Assembly (NCBI GenBank): GCA_001247695.2
Contig: LGRX02027216.1
Span: forward strand, 1-45,973
DNA: 45,973 bases
Direction of reading: 5' to 3'
From: Cymbomonas tetramitiformis
Lineage: Eukaryota; Chlorophyta; Pyramimonadophyceae; Pyramimonadales; Pyramimonadaceae
Below, one piece after another: positions 22,239 through 34,888 of this stretch; positions within the stretch are counted from its first letter, which is position 1, and the number at the start of each line of letters is the position of its first letter. The notes below the pieces were generated by a model that was not told the DNA's origin, did no database searches, and worked only from the letters and a program-made list of their open reading frames with translations. The position numbers and the translations under genes were made by a program.

Positions 22239-24576
22239 AGGGTCGATATCGGTTTCTGTCGATACGCATATTGACGAAACGTATTCTTAACTGCTGTCGA
22301 CGGCTTGATAGTCTTCGAACGTCACTTGTAACACGTCGATAAAATGTTAGGGGTCATATCCGACATGATGCTAAGCAGCATTTTCCCGGAATGGCTATAA
22401 ATCGAGGCCCGGACTTCTAATCGGCCAGGCTGACGATCGTTGAACTATATAAGTGTATACGGATAACCCTGAAGTGACTGGGAAACGTCAGGTGATAGCA
22501 CGACACCGAACCCACTAATTAGCCAGTAAATTGCAGCAAATAATAACAGCAGCTGGGATGGTGAACAAGATGATCTCGTTAAGCGTGATAAGGTAGAAGG
22601 CGTAGTCGTGCTCAAGGTCCAGTAACCTGGAGTGCGTATTTGCTGAAGGATATGCGTATTTCTGCGATACATTCTTAAAATTACTCTAGCACGTTCATCT
22701 TTTGATTATTACTGCTGACCAGGGAAAATAATCGGAATATGGGATGACCTCCTAATGGAGGCGTGCTGTTTGGCGGTGCTCAGCGATTAAGCCAACCCTT
22801 TTTTATTTAACTATAGAAGATCCGCCCAGGTAATGATTACTTGCAAGAGTTAAAGCCCTCTCAGTTCTGCAACCCTGCCTCATAACGGGAGGCTGCAGAT
22901 CAGACGGCGCATGGGCGACAAGCGATTAAAGGTTCACCCCATCGATCGTGACAAGGAACGAAGAAAATGAGGATGTCCGATGCCAAGTGAGGCCGTCTAC
23001 TAGTGGAGCCCCTACTGGGATCTCCAAGTATGCGGCCCAGTGAAGGGTGCATATCCTAGGATACATGCAATTCTAGAAGCGCAGGTTGTGTTCTAACGTC
23101 CTGTAAGGTAAGAGCAAGCTCTGTATAAGATAAGTTATACGAATGTGGCGTTCGTCTCCTCGCGTCATCGGCGCCGGGCCTGGGCCCCTGATGCTCTGCG
23201 TCGATGCGGCCACTACCCCCACCGCTTTAGCCGCAACCCCACTCTGAAAGGCGCCGGATCGACCGCTGCAGCCGCAGACTATATACATACATCTTATGGT
23301 GAGATATGATGTTACTGTCACTGTGCCACCGCTGAAAACCCCCGGAATGCGTCGTGGTGCGGGGGACAAAAAGTGGATGGCGGCAACGGCAAGAGTGCTG
23401 TCCCACTGCGGTGTAGTCTCAGCCAGAGACTCCGCGATGAGAGCGCGGAATGCGAAAACCTAGGTCAGCAAAACCCCAAGTCATCCGTCGCAATTCTCCT
23501 CGTCGTCCATAGATGAAAACTCGTCCCCATATGTTTCGCCTTTCGCAAGCCCCCCGTGGGCAGTACTGGCCCGGACTGACTAGCGCGTTGACTGCACTTT
23601 TGCGACTGACTAGTGCGTCGACTGCGCTCCGATACTGTCCTCTGGGGTACCTACGTGAGGTCCAAACCAGCGTTGATAACTGCTGCGCGTCCAAGGATTG
23701 TTCCACGGCTGGGGATGCTGAGTTGCCCTTCGCCTGCTTAGTTTGCGTTTGGATGGAGATGCGATTCATAAAGTGCGTATCGCGCAACGTTAATCGAAGT
23801 TACGGAGTTAGGGGACAAGTTAATCGGAAAGTTACGGAACAGCACGCAGAGCGGCCGCCAAAATCAGCCACTGCCACGAGAAACTTAGAAAAATGAAGGA
23901 ATGCGAGCATTGCTGAAAATTTCTCGTCGAGTGAGCGAAACGACATCAATCAGCCATTCATATGCCAACACTACACCGCACACCCACAAATCAGGATCTG
24001 AGTATATCGCAAATCTTAGTGTACGCTCGACTGTGTACGGAATGTTCATCGTCATGTGACACGACTATTGCATGCCACCCAGCATAGAAGGTATCAGTCG
24101 CCGTGATTGCTGGTACCATATAATTTATGCTATGAAAAAACCATTCTGAAAACGGGGATAAAGCTTACACAAGTTGTTTTTGTAAATTTCCATTTCGCAC
24201 AAAATTAAGTTGCATCAAACTCATTGCATCCATACCATAGTATTTACATTCCCGAAATATTTTTGAAACAAATAACCCCAACGTTTGGGTTTCCCTTAAT
24301 GACAGCAGAATGAAGGGTGGCATGCGGTCCACTCACAATCTACAATACCAGTTTCCTTTACTGACGTGAAATCTACCACCAGCGACGGGGTTTGCAGAGA
24401 AACGTACCACGGTACCAACAGCCATGCAGCCTGCGTGTATCTGTATTATTAAGACATTAGGGCGGCGTTGTATCTTCATATGCTAAGTGTCCCGCTCAAT
24501 CTTGCAATGATGTGGAATTCAACAGCTTCTAAAATAGTGGCATTTGTGCCAAGATCACAATTCAGCATATTTGACT
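22239..24576. other. Gene-free stretch downstream of the SPAG6-like gene
   Basis: Short open frames only, none with a recognisable domain or convincing splice partners. The part next to 24577 should hold the 3' untranslated region of the SPAG6-like gene. I see no transposon ends or RNA genes. Confidence 0.5.
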
Positions 24577-27500
24577 CTAATTGTAATATGCAACCACCTC
24601 AGCCGGAAACAGTGCATTGATCTTGTTGACATCTTCTTTGGCTCTCTCATCGAGATTCATGGTTTTGCAGAGTTCTTGTAGCCGCATCAGGGCACCCTTT
24701 GTCACGAAATCACGCTTTGAAGGTACAGACTCGGGTAATCCAGTCGCAAACTCAGAGAGAATATGGCGTAGGATTTCGGGTGGGGTAGTGTCAGCTAGAA
24801 GAGGCTCCAACGCTGTCAAATTCCCACAGTTGTGTATGATATTTTTGAGTGCTACCTTTGACTTCTGTTTTTGTTCATCATTTACGGCCTGTTTGTAGAT
24901 GTTAAGTAGCTCCGGCAGTGCACCAACCTCTGCCAATGGAAGTGCCATGTGTGGCCCATGGCGAGCTAGTGTGCCTGCAGTGAACAATGCGGTGACACCA
25001 CCCGACCCCCCCAGCATCCAGCTTTCTACATCAAACTGCCATATTTCTCATACGCATCGAAACTCACAACCTACGGGTAAATGATTTGTTGCTGGTTATG
25101 TGTTGGTATCAAATATGGATGCAAGTCATCCTGCATTCTGCGCTCACGCCTATGCACTTGAGAGCCATCCTGCATTCTGCGCTCTCGCCTATGCACTTGA
25201 GAGCCCTCCTGTATGCTGCGCTCTTGCCTATGCACGTGAGAGCCCTCCTGCATGCTGCGCTCTCGCCTATGCACTTGTGTGTACGTGGAAAGATGGCACG
25301 TGCAATACGGTGTACCAAAATAAACCAGTGCATGCGAACCATATCACCACAAGGACAGCAGTGCACGAATGATGGTCATTATGCAGCATCAAACGACTGG
25401 CCAGGTTAAAGCGGTGCATCTCACCTAAGGACCAAGCTGCAGAGGTCCTGACCTCAGGAGCGGCGCGGAGGTATGGGATCAATGCTTTGCCACTATTCGC
25501 GGTGATCGCCTGCGAATAGCAAATAACCCAGATTCCGCAAAGGCCAATAGATAGAAATAAGGCTGCAGCAAAGATCAAGCTTACAGCTATGTTTCTGAAG
25601 CTGTGATACTTTCTTCTGTTAAGCTGTATCGAGCTCTGAAAGACCGATGAGGAATACCGTGACCGCGTGTCTCATCAAACTCCTCTGTGCGCAAGGTGTT
25701 CAACATCAGGTGGCGAGGGGGCCTGAGAAAAGGTAGCGCAACCTGCATGGCGAGATTTGAGCTAAAGTCGGACAGGAAGCCTATAGTCAACACGGTGGGA
25801 AGAGCGGCCATGCTCCCTTCTTCAATGCGCAAGTTTTTCACGAGGCAGGTTATCCCCCCATCCGCCGCCACTTGCTCTGCCAGCTGTACAAAACACATCT
25901 CCACTTTAAACACACTTCCTGGTTGAGCAAGAAGATGGTCAACCTCCGGGATACAGGTGCAGCAAAAGTGACGGCTGATGCAGCTTTGCATCACCAGTCT
26001 GGCCATCAAACACGTCTTGCCCACACTTTGCATGTCTGTTCTCTGCTGCATGCTGCTGCATGCTGCTGCATGCTGCTGCATGCTGCACTGCTGAGAGCAT
26101 GGCAAGCATGCATAAGCAAAATTGGCAACATATTGAGGAAATCTGGCAGTGTCAGGAGGCAACCCTGGGTGGACATGGCCTTCAAATTTGGACTGCCCGA
26201 CTAGCAGCTCATGTTGCAGTTGACAAGCAGCATGACCTGAGTGACAGCAGCTTGGCACCCAAATGCTGGAGCTAGCACGTGACCTGCCACGTGGCGCCAC
26301 AGGGCTGAACAGCAAGCAAGCGAGTTCCCGACTGTCTGAGCGTGGTCCAACCACGTCGCAGCAAGCAGGCATGTGCCTGAACGCCCTCATCATACAGAGC
26401 TCACACTACAGCAGCCGAGTGGATCTGCGGGGCTCCGCGGCAGCGTCAGTTCCCACCAGAAGGCGAGAGGCAACACCGGGAGGATAGAGAGCGAGGGATC
26501 TTCTCACCTCCGGTGTCTTCTTTCCGATCTCGTGCACTAGAATGGCCGCAGTGTTGCGGACCCCGGCATTTGCGTCTATGAGGGAGGCGAGGATGCTTTG
26601 CATCACATCCGCGCCCACCACCTTCTGCGCCAGCTCATCGGTGTGCTTTGCGATTTGTGCAAGGCACATGAGGCAAGAGGAGCGCAACTTGGGTAGAGCC
26701 TGGATGGATGCGGTACAAAGTGTCCCCGCACCCCAAAGTGTACTTTAGGCAGCCGCATTGGCCTTGCCGCTGGGTTGCGGGGCGCACAATACTGTTTCCT
26801 ATGCACAAAGTGCTATTCGTAGCCGATCTCCTTCCTCCGATGTCAAATGAGAGATAAGCAGCAGCGATAAGCAGGCCCCGCAGCAGCAACGCGGTCAAGC
26901 TCCAGGATCGATCTGAATGCGGAAGCGCCGTGGGACCTCGGCCTCGATGGGAGCACCTGCGGGGAGCTGAGGAGGCGGGCAACAGGTACGATGGCATCCG
27001 TGGCTACAACCCTCTCCGCAAGCGGCTGGCTATACGCCGACGTGTCCGCCAAGACGGTGCAGACGGCGGCCTTGAGTCCATCCGAGGCCTCTGGTAAGCG
27101 CAAATTATACACCTGCACAGCACCCCGGGCACGGCGCAAGTAAGCACGGACGCATCGTGCCGCAGGTAGTTATCCTCTTCAAAAGTGTAACGGGCCGTAT
27201 CCACTTATGCTCGCTTGCACGCATGAGGCCGCATCCAGTACCGCTCTCAGGAGCGCACCGTTCCGCAGGCATCCCCTCGCTCACGAGCGTATGCAAAACA
27301 AGAACTCTTGTGCACCGCCACCCGTGCAGCAGGGAGCCGGTACAAAACGGCGAAGGAAGGACCAGGCTACAGCTAGCCTGCATGGACGCGCCGCAAACAT
27401 AGCAGATGTCTGTGCCTGCGCGCAGGACGGGGGGATGACCGCGTCGGTGGATGACAGCAAGCGGAGACTCCGAGCAGGACTGCCACCTGGACGTGCACGG

Positions 27501-29114
27501 AAGCCAACCGCAGGGGGCGAAGGGGACTTACCAGGTCGTTCAACGTGTTAGGATCCATTATGGAGTTGGCGATCTCCGGGCTCGCGCCGACGAGCGTGTT
27601 GAGAGTCTTCACGGTTGACTCCTTCACATCCGCGGCCGCTCCCACCAGCTGCGCATGCAGCGGTGGGAGGATATTCGTGCCGATCACTGTAAGAACCACC
27701 GCGCCAACCCCGTCGTACTGTACTGTTGAGGTGGGGCAAGTGCAAGGGAACGCACCGAAGCGGTGTGACCGTTGGGATCGAGATTCATCCGGTGCAAGAA
27801 TTGGCGGATCGCAAATCTATGAAGTGCACTGTCAGTTGGTGAAGCGGGCGTGTAAGGTGGGTGATTCATAGAGAAGGGAGGTGGCGTTGCGTCGCTGTTC
27901 TTCATGATGGGGTTCCCAATATTTGGAGTGCACTTGCGCTTTCTACAGACAGATTACGTGGCGAATGGGAGAGCGGCGCAGCACCTGCTTGGGCACACAG
28001 GAAGCTCTTGCCGGCGATGGCTTGCAGGGTGTTGTTTCCAGCGCACTGCACCATCTTCTGCTCGTGCGACAGCGAGGGCACCACCTTCTCCAGCTCTTGC
28101 GGCTACGGAGAGCATGCGTAACCACTTGGCCCTTGTCAGCGCACTCGGTCAGAGCTAGCAGGCCAAACCCACGAGCGGGAATAGCTGTGAACGCAGGGGT
28201 GGACGGTATGGGGCAAGAGGGGAGGTGTGGAGTAGCGTTATTGGATGACCCGAGGGTCTGAGTGCTGGGGTGACGCAGCACTTCCTGTAAAAGAGGATGG
28301 GTGCAGGTACGAGCAAAACCTTTGTCACTTTGGTGTCAAGGGAATCCGTGGCTCGGACTAGCTTCGCGACGGCGTTCAGAGCGGCAATTTGTACGGTAGG
28401 GATGACATCTGGAAAGATAAAACAGCGGCGACGTCAGTTGACAACGTCAAGTGCTTGCAAACGCAAGGCAGGCTTCTAAAAACCTGCAGGACACACAGTT
28501 TCGACTGTCCTAGCACTAACATGGGTCCTGGGACAGATCAAACAACTATTGAGCCTTTCCTCATACAAGCACATCCTCCCTGCTGGCGGCAGTCACCCGA
28601 GGATCCGAAACCTCAGACCATTCTCCGTGGAGCAGCCCATGGGAGTACCCACGCGCGAGGCGCCAGTGCAGGTACCATTGCGAATACCATCAAATAACAC
28701 GAGCGGGGCGTTGGTTTGCCAGGGCGCGGTTTTTGAAAGTAGGCCAGAGCTCGGCGGAAGGCTCCGTGAGAACATTTTTAGCTGCTACCAGTTTACAAGT
28801 GCGAGCACGAAATTGCTGCGAGCTGCTACATGTATTCTGAAAAAGAACGGTTGGAAAAACTATGCGTGGGGACTAAGCACACGTGGAGGTGCGCATGCGA
28901 GGGAAGAACGTCGACAATGCCTATGAACCGTAGTACCTTGAATCAAGGGGCACGCGAGTAAGGAGAGAATGTCCGCCTCGAGAAAGACTTTGAGAACGTC
29001 AGGATCCTCCTTGTCAAGAAGGGTCTGCACTGAATCCATGAAGGCCATGCGCGCTTTTTGGTAGTCGAAGAGTGCAGCCTGCACAAGTTTTGGAGTACCT
29101 CCAATGTGTGCCAT
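24577..29114 (-). CDS. SPAG6: SPAG6/PF16-like axonemal central-pair armadillo-repeat protein, nine exons
   Basis: Exons on the minus strand: 29114-28937, 28408-28320, 28102-27985, 27686-27532, 27112-26957, 26699-26508, 25883-25743, 25509-25425, 24974-24577. All introns are GT-AG, and the joined frame gives 503 codons plus TAG, close to human SPAG6 (509). Landmarks align in order with SPAG6/PF16: YQKAR (residues 18-22), DVIPTVQ, ADVKE, LAQIAKH, EIGKKTPE, NLAMQ, AAWSLG, LARHGPH, FVTKGAL and FPAEVVAYY. The armadillo repeats form the scaffold of the C1 central-pair microtubule in motile flagella (established for PF16). The start ATG at 29114 places YQKAR at nearly the same distance from the N-terminus as in relatives. 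The sequence is much more divergent than normal for this highly conserved family. It stops after AYYN, lacking the SPGYS-type tail of about 20 residues, so it may be a paralogue rather than the main PF16. Introns are 217-624 bp. Confidence 0.93.
25130..25285. repeat. 39-bp minisatellite, four copies, in a SPAG6-like intron
   Basis: Units start at 25130, 25169, 25208 and 25247 and contain CTGCGCTCTCGCCTATGCAC. They lie inside intron 24975-25424. The open frames they create on both strands are by-products. Confidence 0.9.
26044..26093. repeat. TGCTGCATGC microsatellite in a SPAG6-like intron
   Basis: The 10-bp unit repeats about four to five times inside intron 25884-26507. Confidence 0.9.
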
Positions 29115-29882
29115 CTTGTTCTGTCGCTCGACACGTGTGCTGGTTTACCTGCAAGCCATGGTACGCACACATTGCCGACTTCGTCGGTCCTCTGTAGAGA
29201 GAGGGCCGGGGGGCAAATACTGCGGCCGCGTTGATAGCGCGTGCCGAAAGGAAAGCGAGTGCGCGTCGCGGAGGAGGTGAGTCCGAGTGCAACGTTTTGA
29301 TTCGAGACGTCGTACTCGTGACAGAACGGTAAGTGAGAAGAACATCAAGTTATCTTGAAGTATGAACGACTGAGATCAGTTAATCGCCCTGCAAACAGGA
29401 CGTTTGACCTGTCGAAGAATTGAACCATGACTACGATACTGTCGCCAACTAAGCTTGACAGGGAAGCACTGCCAGCACTTTGGAGCGGATAACGAGCATC
29501 AAGACAGCTCATCAACATAAAATTATAAGCTAGCCCGTACTTTAACTGCAAATAGACATAAGAAGGCACTTGTACCTAAATGAGATACCGGTTTCTTGGC
29601 AAAGTAGAGCGGCAAAGTAGAGCTTGCTTACTCTATACGTTAGGACCTTTCCTCGGCGTTCAAACCACAGTTTTTAAACTGATTAATAATGATTATATCA
29701 CTGGAAAATTTCCTTCTCGCTGGGACCCCGTAAGCTTCTATCGACTTGAGGTGTTCCTGGTACGTTTTGCTTTCCGCATTTACACTTCAGATTTCTCCGT
29801 CTGTGGTCTGCTCAGGGACGTTTTTTTGATTTTCGTGTTCTGTTCCCAACTGGTCAGCCCACTGCACGCGGCTCCTGCCAAG
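29115..29882. other. Upstream region of the SPAG6-like gene
   Basis: No gene recognised. The part next to 29114 should contain the promoter and 5' untranslated region. CATGGCTTGCAG|GTAAACC near 29145-29160 (minus strand) is donor-like, so a 5' non-coding exon is possible. I see no clear TATA box. Confidence 0.4.
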
Positions 29883-29883
29883 C

Positions 29884-29957
29884 TGCCATGCCATGCCATG
29901 CCATGCCATGCCATCGCATGCCATGCCATGCCATGCCATGCCATGCCATGCCATGCC
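29884..29957. repeat. CCATG pentanucleotide microsatellite
   Basis: About 14 copies of CCATG with one interruption (CATCGCATG near 29913). The protein-like His-Ala-Met strings it produces are not evidence for a gene. Confidence 0.95.
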
Positions 29958-30049
29958 CTTTTTGCTGCCCCCATACGTCAAACGGCATCGTATCCGAATT
30001 CCCAGGGGGGGGGAGGGTAAGATATTTTGTCATTCCCAGGGGGGAAATA

Positions 30050-30435
30050 GGGGGCGCGAAGCGCCCCGGAGGTTGGGGGCGCGAAGTGCCGCTGTTTGGG
30101 GGGTGCGAAGCGCCCCTGAGGTTGGGGGCGCGAAGCGCCGCTGTTACGGGGGCGCGAAGCGCCCCCGAGGTTGGGGCGCGAAGCGCCGCTGTTTTGGGGG
30201 CGCGAAGCGCCCCCGAGGTTGGGGGCGCGAAGCGCCGCTGTTACGGGGGCGCGAAGCGCCCCCGAGGTTTGGGGCGCGAAGCGCCGCTGTTTCGGGGGCG
30301 CGAAGCGCCCCCGAGGTTGGGGGCGCGAAGCGCCGCTGTTACGGGGGCGCGAAGCGCCCCCGAGGTTGGGGGCGCGAAGCGCCGCTGTTACGGGGGCGCG
30401 AAGCGCCCCCGAGGTTGGGGGCGCGAAGCGCCCCA
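30050..30435. repeat. GC-rich hairpin array, 49-bp unit, about eight copies
   Basis: Each unit holds two short hairpins closed by GAA loops: GGGGGCGCGAAGCGCCCCC and GGCGCGAAGCGCC, linked by GAGGTT and GCTGTTACG or GCTGTTTYG. Period 49-50 bp. Open frames on both strands are created by the repeat itself. Confidence 0.92.
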
Positions 30436-30449
30436 GGTTCGGGGGGATG

Positions 30450-30800
30450 AGGGGGGCGCGAAGCGTCTCGCAATTGACTTGGCTCCGCAGGGTCCAAAAA
30501 GTTCAGGGTGAACAAGGGGGGTGGGGAGGGGGAGAGGCGCGAAGCGCCTCGCAATTTCGGCCCCGCAGGGGCCGAACAAATCGAGGCGAAGGAGAGGGGG
30601 GGCGAAGCGCCTCGTAGTGTTGGCCCCGCTCGCCCGCAGGGGCCAAAAAAATCAGAGGGGGTGAGGAGGTTGGGAGGCGCGGAACGCCTTGTGATTTTGG
30701 CCAGCATGGGCCAACACGTTTTGAGCGAGGCGGAGGGGGTACGAGGCGTCTTGTGAATTATTTGGCGCCGTAAGGGCCGGAAAGTTCTAGGGGGAGGTGG
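30450..30800. repeat. Divergent hairpin units flanking the GC-rich array
   Basis: About five looser units pair GAGGCGCGAAGCGCCTC-type hairpins with a second hairpin, GGCCCCGCAGGGGCC. They are separated by purine-rich GGGGGAGG runs (30453, 30535, 30597, 30674, 30735). They look like an older version of the same repeat. Confidence 0.75.
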
Positions 30801-32382
30801 GGGGGGCTCCGCCATATATCCCCCATGATAGTAAAATTTCCAAGTGAGAGACTACGGTAAATCACTTGCCTTTAAGAAAACAGAAAATTCAGGCCAGCGT
30901 CTTTCAATGTACGTAGAGTTGTTACATATGCGGGGGTTGTATTAAATGTGATGGGATTTTTGGAAAACGTTGGTTGATTCCTTAACGTCGAGTTTTCTCA
31001 ACGGGTGAGGGATTACTGTAGTCTCGACTAAACACCTTAAGGGTGAATTGCCATACCGCTCATAGTGATTCCTGTTTCCCGTAAACTTGTCCTCACGTTT
31101 TCAGCGAGAGCTCGAGTTCTAGACACCCTTTTGCAACGATTCTTTGCTTAACTCATAATATGGAATTGGGCGGATGGCATAGTACCTCCTTATCACTCGT
31201 TCCGCAGGCGCGCACCTCGATATTTGTGACCCACCACCTCCGTCCAAACTTAAGAAAATTCGGTTGAGCGGTCGGCATGGGGCATTTGCGGGCATGCGCC
31301 AATAGCATGGCCGGCTTATCGGCCTCATGTTATGAGTGGGACGAGTGAGGCCAGATCAGGGCTCCCTCCCCCAGGGGGGGGGAAGTCTGTGTCTCCGTGA
31401 TAATGACATATCATGACGTATATCATGACGAAAACTTGTTAGCACGTCCTTAAGTTGAAGCCTTTAGAGCACCCTCGCAAAATTCAAATCTGAATGGGAT
31501 AAAAATAACGGGCACTCAATCTAAACAGGGCCAAAGTCGAAAGTGTCATAAGGACAACCTGCCGATGCCATGCCATGTCATCGTGATGGCGTGTCATTGT
31601 CGTGTGATACAGTGGAGAGCTGGCGACGTTGGATGCAATGTGCTCGATACGATCGTCGATGAGCGATTTTTTCAAACCGCTATGGCTAGTTGGCCAAATA
31701 TCCAGCCCTGACTAGTTGATGAGTTGATTCCGCAATAGACCCGTATAGCATACTTTGCCTTGGTTAGCAGAGCACGAGCACCCTTGCACTTTCCAGCAAC
31801 GCCTTCCCGATATATTTTGGTGGTCATTGAAGGATTGAGTTGGGGGACCTCGCCCAAGTCCCCAATATTGACACTGATACTTCATAATGGTCCCGTAGTT
31901 GACTAACGCGGTAGTTATGGTTGTAGTTTCCGCGCTCATACTGATCCCATACTACAGCTCAAACGAATTCGCCCTTAATCGCAATTGTGCCCTGCGAGTA
32001 TAGGACTATCCAAATTAGTAGCCAGTCATTTGCGACATACAATCGAAATACGGATCGAAAATAACGGAAATTTTATATTGGCCAAAATGTGTGAGAGCTT
32101 GACCAAAACGAGACAAAATCTTGTCCACAACTTGGTTTCTCAAGAGTATATCGGCGCCACGTGGGAATATCGTCATATTTGGTTTTGCTTCACGCGGTTG
32201 TGTCGGTACTTTTTACCGAGTTATTGCAGTAAGATACCCCGATGAACCAGATAGTAAAGAAGTAAACACGTGAGAGAGACGACAGTTGAAATTCCTTTAC
32301 GGTCTGGTAACACTCGTCTGTTTTATGAGAAAAAAACACGCGTATCTGAAGTGAAACGAGATGCAAGGAATACCGAAAAAAT
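30801..32382. other. Gene-free stretch
   Basis: No recognisable gene, RNA or transposon end. There are minor ATGACATATC repeats near 31400-31430 and a CATGCCATG cluster near 31565. Confidence 0.45.
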
Positions 32383-32940
32383 ATGACAGATGCGAAACGA
32401 AAATTCGATGAGACGAGAGTTCTCGGAGCTCGCGAGTCGCGACGCAAGTGGGAATTCAGCGTGCTCTCTGGACGAATGTCCAATGAGGAGACCAATGCAA
32501 GAATAGGGATACGGTTGAGATGTAATCTGTGGGTAGCTGACCGGCTGTGCGTTGCCCTCCGCACCTCCGCCCCTCCGTGCGACACGCGCTTATCCGGTTT
32601 TGTCGTATCGTACGTAGCATACGCGAAGGCCTTAACAGTGGCGATGGCGAGCGAAGCGAGAAAAAGCCCGAATTTTTTTAAGGGTATATTATATTATATT
32701 ATATTCTTCGCTGAAAATTCTTCGTTTCGCCACGAAAGGGAAGGGTTATACGCGCTGGAATTCACACGTCGTTTCCGTCTCAATCCCGAAAAAATTCTGA
32801 ACCAGCGCAGCGTGACGGTCATATCGTCTCGCATCGTCTCGCGTGTCATCGTGAATTTAATTCCCAGGATTATTAAAACAGATAATCAATTTATCTTCCA
32901 TCGATATCGCGGATACGATTACCGTTGGCGCTGGCGTTGA
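32383..32940 (+). CDS. Hypothetical 185-codon open frame, uncertain
   Basis: The frame starts with ATG and stops at TGA just before repeat R1. The product is basic and arginine-rich, with a hydrophobic stretch (FKGILYYIIFFAE) partly coded by an ATATT microsatellite at 32683-32705. I see no known domain, signal or splice partner. It may be a chance frame. Confidence 0.2.
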   Translation: MTDAKRKFDETRVLGARESRRKWEFSVLSGRMSNEETNARIGIRLRCNLWVADRLCVALRTSAPPCDTRLSGFVVSYVAYAKALTVAMASEARKSPNFFKGILYYIIFFAENSSFRHEREGLYALEFTRRFRLNPEKILNQRSVTVISSRIVSRVIVNLIPRIIKTDNQFIFHRYRGYDYRWRWR

Positions 32941-32942
32941 CT

Positions 32943-34888
32943 ACACGGGTTAGCTTAATTCAGCCGAAACTTTTGTTGTTACTTTTACCTTGGTGGATCC
33001 CATCCTGAGCACAACAATAATTATTGCCCACAAATTAGTGTGAACAAATGTCACACACACGGCCATGGGCCATCTATCCACGCCGCACACGCACACGTGG
33101 GACGCGCATGTATTTTTCTGCCATTTTTGGGGGGGAAATGAGTTTGGACCCGATTGTTGGGCCCTACTAGGGAATCATCTTCCACCACTCGCCTTTTCCC
33201 CGTAGACCCACTTTTCCAAAATTGGATAGCTCGATTTTTGGTAAGAAGAGTACCATGCGTCCAGCATGCATATGTCTATGTGTGCGTGACGCACACGCAC
33301 ACGTACGTATACAACTTTCCCAGAGTTTGTGTATATCAACGTGATGTCATGGTGGGAGGGGGGTCGATAAACATTCATGGGTGACAAATGGCTACTATCC
33401 GGGCCACTAGTCCTTCCCCAAGGACTAGGCGGAAATGCACATTACGGCCGGATTATTGATCCCTAGACCCGACACCATGCTTTAAAAAATCCTTTGGGAC
33501 ACAACCTAAGTGCCTATCTTTGTGGGAAGTTGAACTTCAAAGTTTGGGTACCCGTAATCTAGCCGCGGTTTGGGGCTACTATGTCATGCTCTAAATTTAA
33601 TTCATTTGGCTAGTCCTTGAGGAAGGACTAGTGGCGGCATGACCCCTAATGTCCCCTTAGATGGATAGGAGGTGGTGTACCACCACCCATACATCAAGTT
33701 TATGACCCAATGTAAAGGTGCATAACCGTAAATGGCTCATAATGACGATATATTATGCTCTCAGCGCATGGTAAACACCACCACTAAGACGAACATGCTG
33801 ACCGTTGTGACATTTTTCGACCCAAAATTCGAGCAAAATATTCAATAACACGCACCCTAATGGTTGGAAAATTCCCTAAAAAATACCGAGGTATAGTTTG
33901 AAGTCACATTTGTGCATCACTATGCTCGCTATTGGTGATATGTCGCATAGACCACATGATATGGGCCATGCAAAGCTGCAATTTGGGCAATGTGGCCCCA
34001 TGCTTAACCCCTAAACAGCGGAAACTATTTTGACGTTTCATCATAGCGTTTACGTTTTTGCCCGCCATATTTGCTACACCCATCGACAGCTAGCGAGCTT
34101 TGCATGTGCTTCGATCAACGTGAAGACCAAAACCTCGAGCTACTATCATACCGAATGCGGTAAATACTGCTCGAGATATCAAAGGTGAAACATGTCGAAC
34201 CGTATGAACGGCTTTGGGTCATTTTTGACCCAGACCGCTGTTTAGGGGTTAAGCAGTTCCCGCTGATATAAATATGACAAGTACCACCGAGCAGTAGCCA
34301 TATAGCGACCAATAGCATAATCCCAACTCACCTATCATTGGGCAGGCTATACTTGTGCAATATTATCACTTGCGGCACCTATCTGGCATCTAGAGATCTC
34401 CCAAAATAATCGTGAAAATCAGGTACTGAAATCAGCTTGGCGATTTGAATGAATTTCATGGAAATAGTAGGGTGCATGCCACATGGGCGTCCACCGACAG
34501 CAACGTGCGCCATCCCGTGGCTAATGGGGCCTTCAGGGACTTAGTTTGGGTCATGTTGATGACACAAACCGAGCCATAGGGTCACTGGTGTTGGCTAGGT
34601 CGTCCCAAAAAAATCGACGGCGCTAGTCCTTCCCCAAGGACTAGATTTCAATTTAGTCCTTGGCGAAGGACTGTCGGATAGTAGCCACAAATCACAAGGC
34701 CAACCACTTCGCACCTCTGCCTAAGTGCAGGCTCAAGCCACGAGCTACCATGCGCCTATAGAGCCTACCCCTATGAATATGTGTAAAGGACAGTCGGCGG
34801 CAAAATTTATTCCGGAGATTTATGGCCCCCCAGTGTAAGCTAAGGGGTGTCCCACCCCCCATCGCCCGTCGCCCCAAAGCCCCAAAGC
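32943..34888. repeat. Repeat R1, copy 1, interrupted by element A
   Basis: 32943-33384 and 34688-34888 match 45356-45973, which runs to the window end. Shared landmarks are ACACGGGTTAGCTTAATTC, TTGGACCCGATTGTTGGG, TCATGGTGGGAGGGGGGTCG and CACAAGGCCAACCACTTCGC. The two copies differ by small indels and single bases. Copy 1 carries element A at 33389-34687. The outer right end is not resolved because copy 2 leaves the window. Confidence 0.85.
33389..34687. mobile_element. Element A: non-autonomous DNA transposon, 4-bp target duplication
   Basis: Ends are TGGCTACTATCCG and its complement CGGATAGTAGCCA, flanked by CAAA at 33385-33388 and 34688-34691. Subterminal palindromes CTAGTCCTTCCCCAAGGACTAG lie near both ends (about 33408 and 34625). 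It is 1,299 bp long with no coding capacity. R1 copy 2 lacks the element (about 45777-45783), apart from an additional roughly 17-bp length difference. Confidence 0.85.

Noticed and set aside
23419..23896. Overlapping 122- and 127-codon frames on opposite strands
   Set aside because: Neither shows domains or splice context, and the stretch carries small GACTAGYGCG repeats that keep frames open.
25587..26393. 268-codon minus-strand frame
   Set aside because: Only 25743-25883 is coding, as an exon of the SPAG6-like gene. The rest reads through introns and a microsatellite.
29888..30617. Long plus-strand open frames of 148-207 codons
   Set aside because: They consist only of the CCATG microsatellite and the GC-rich hairpin array read in three frames, giving GAKRR, GREAPP and similar strings.
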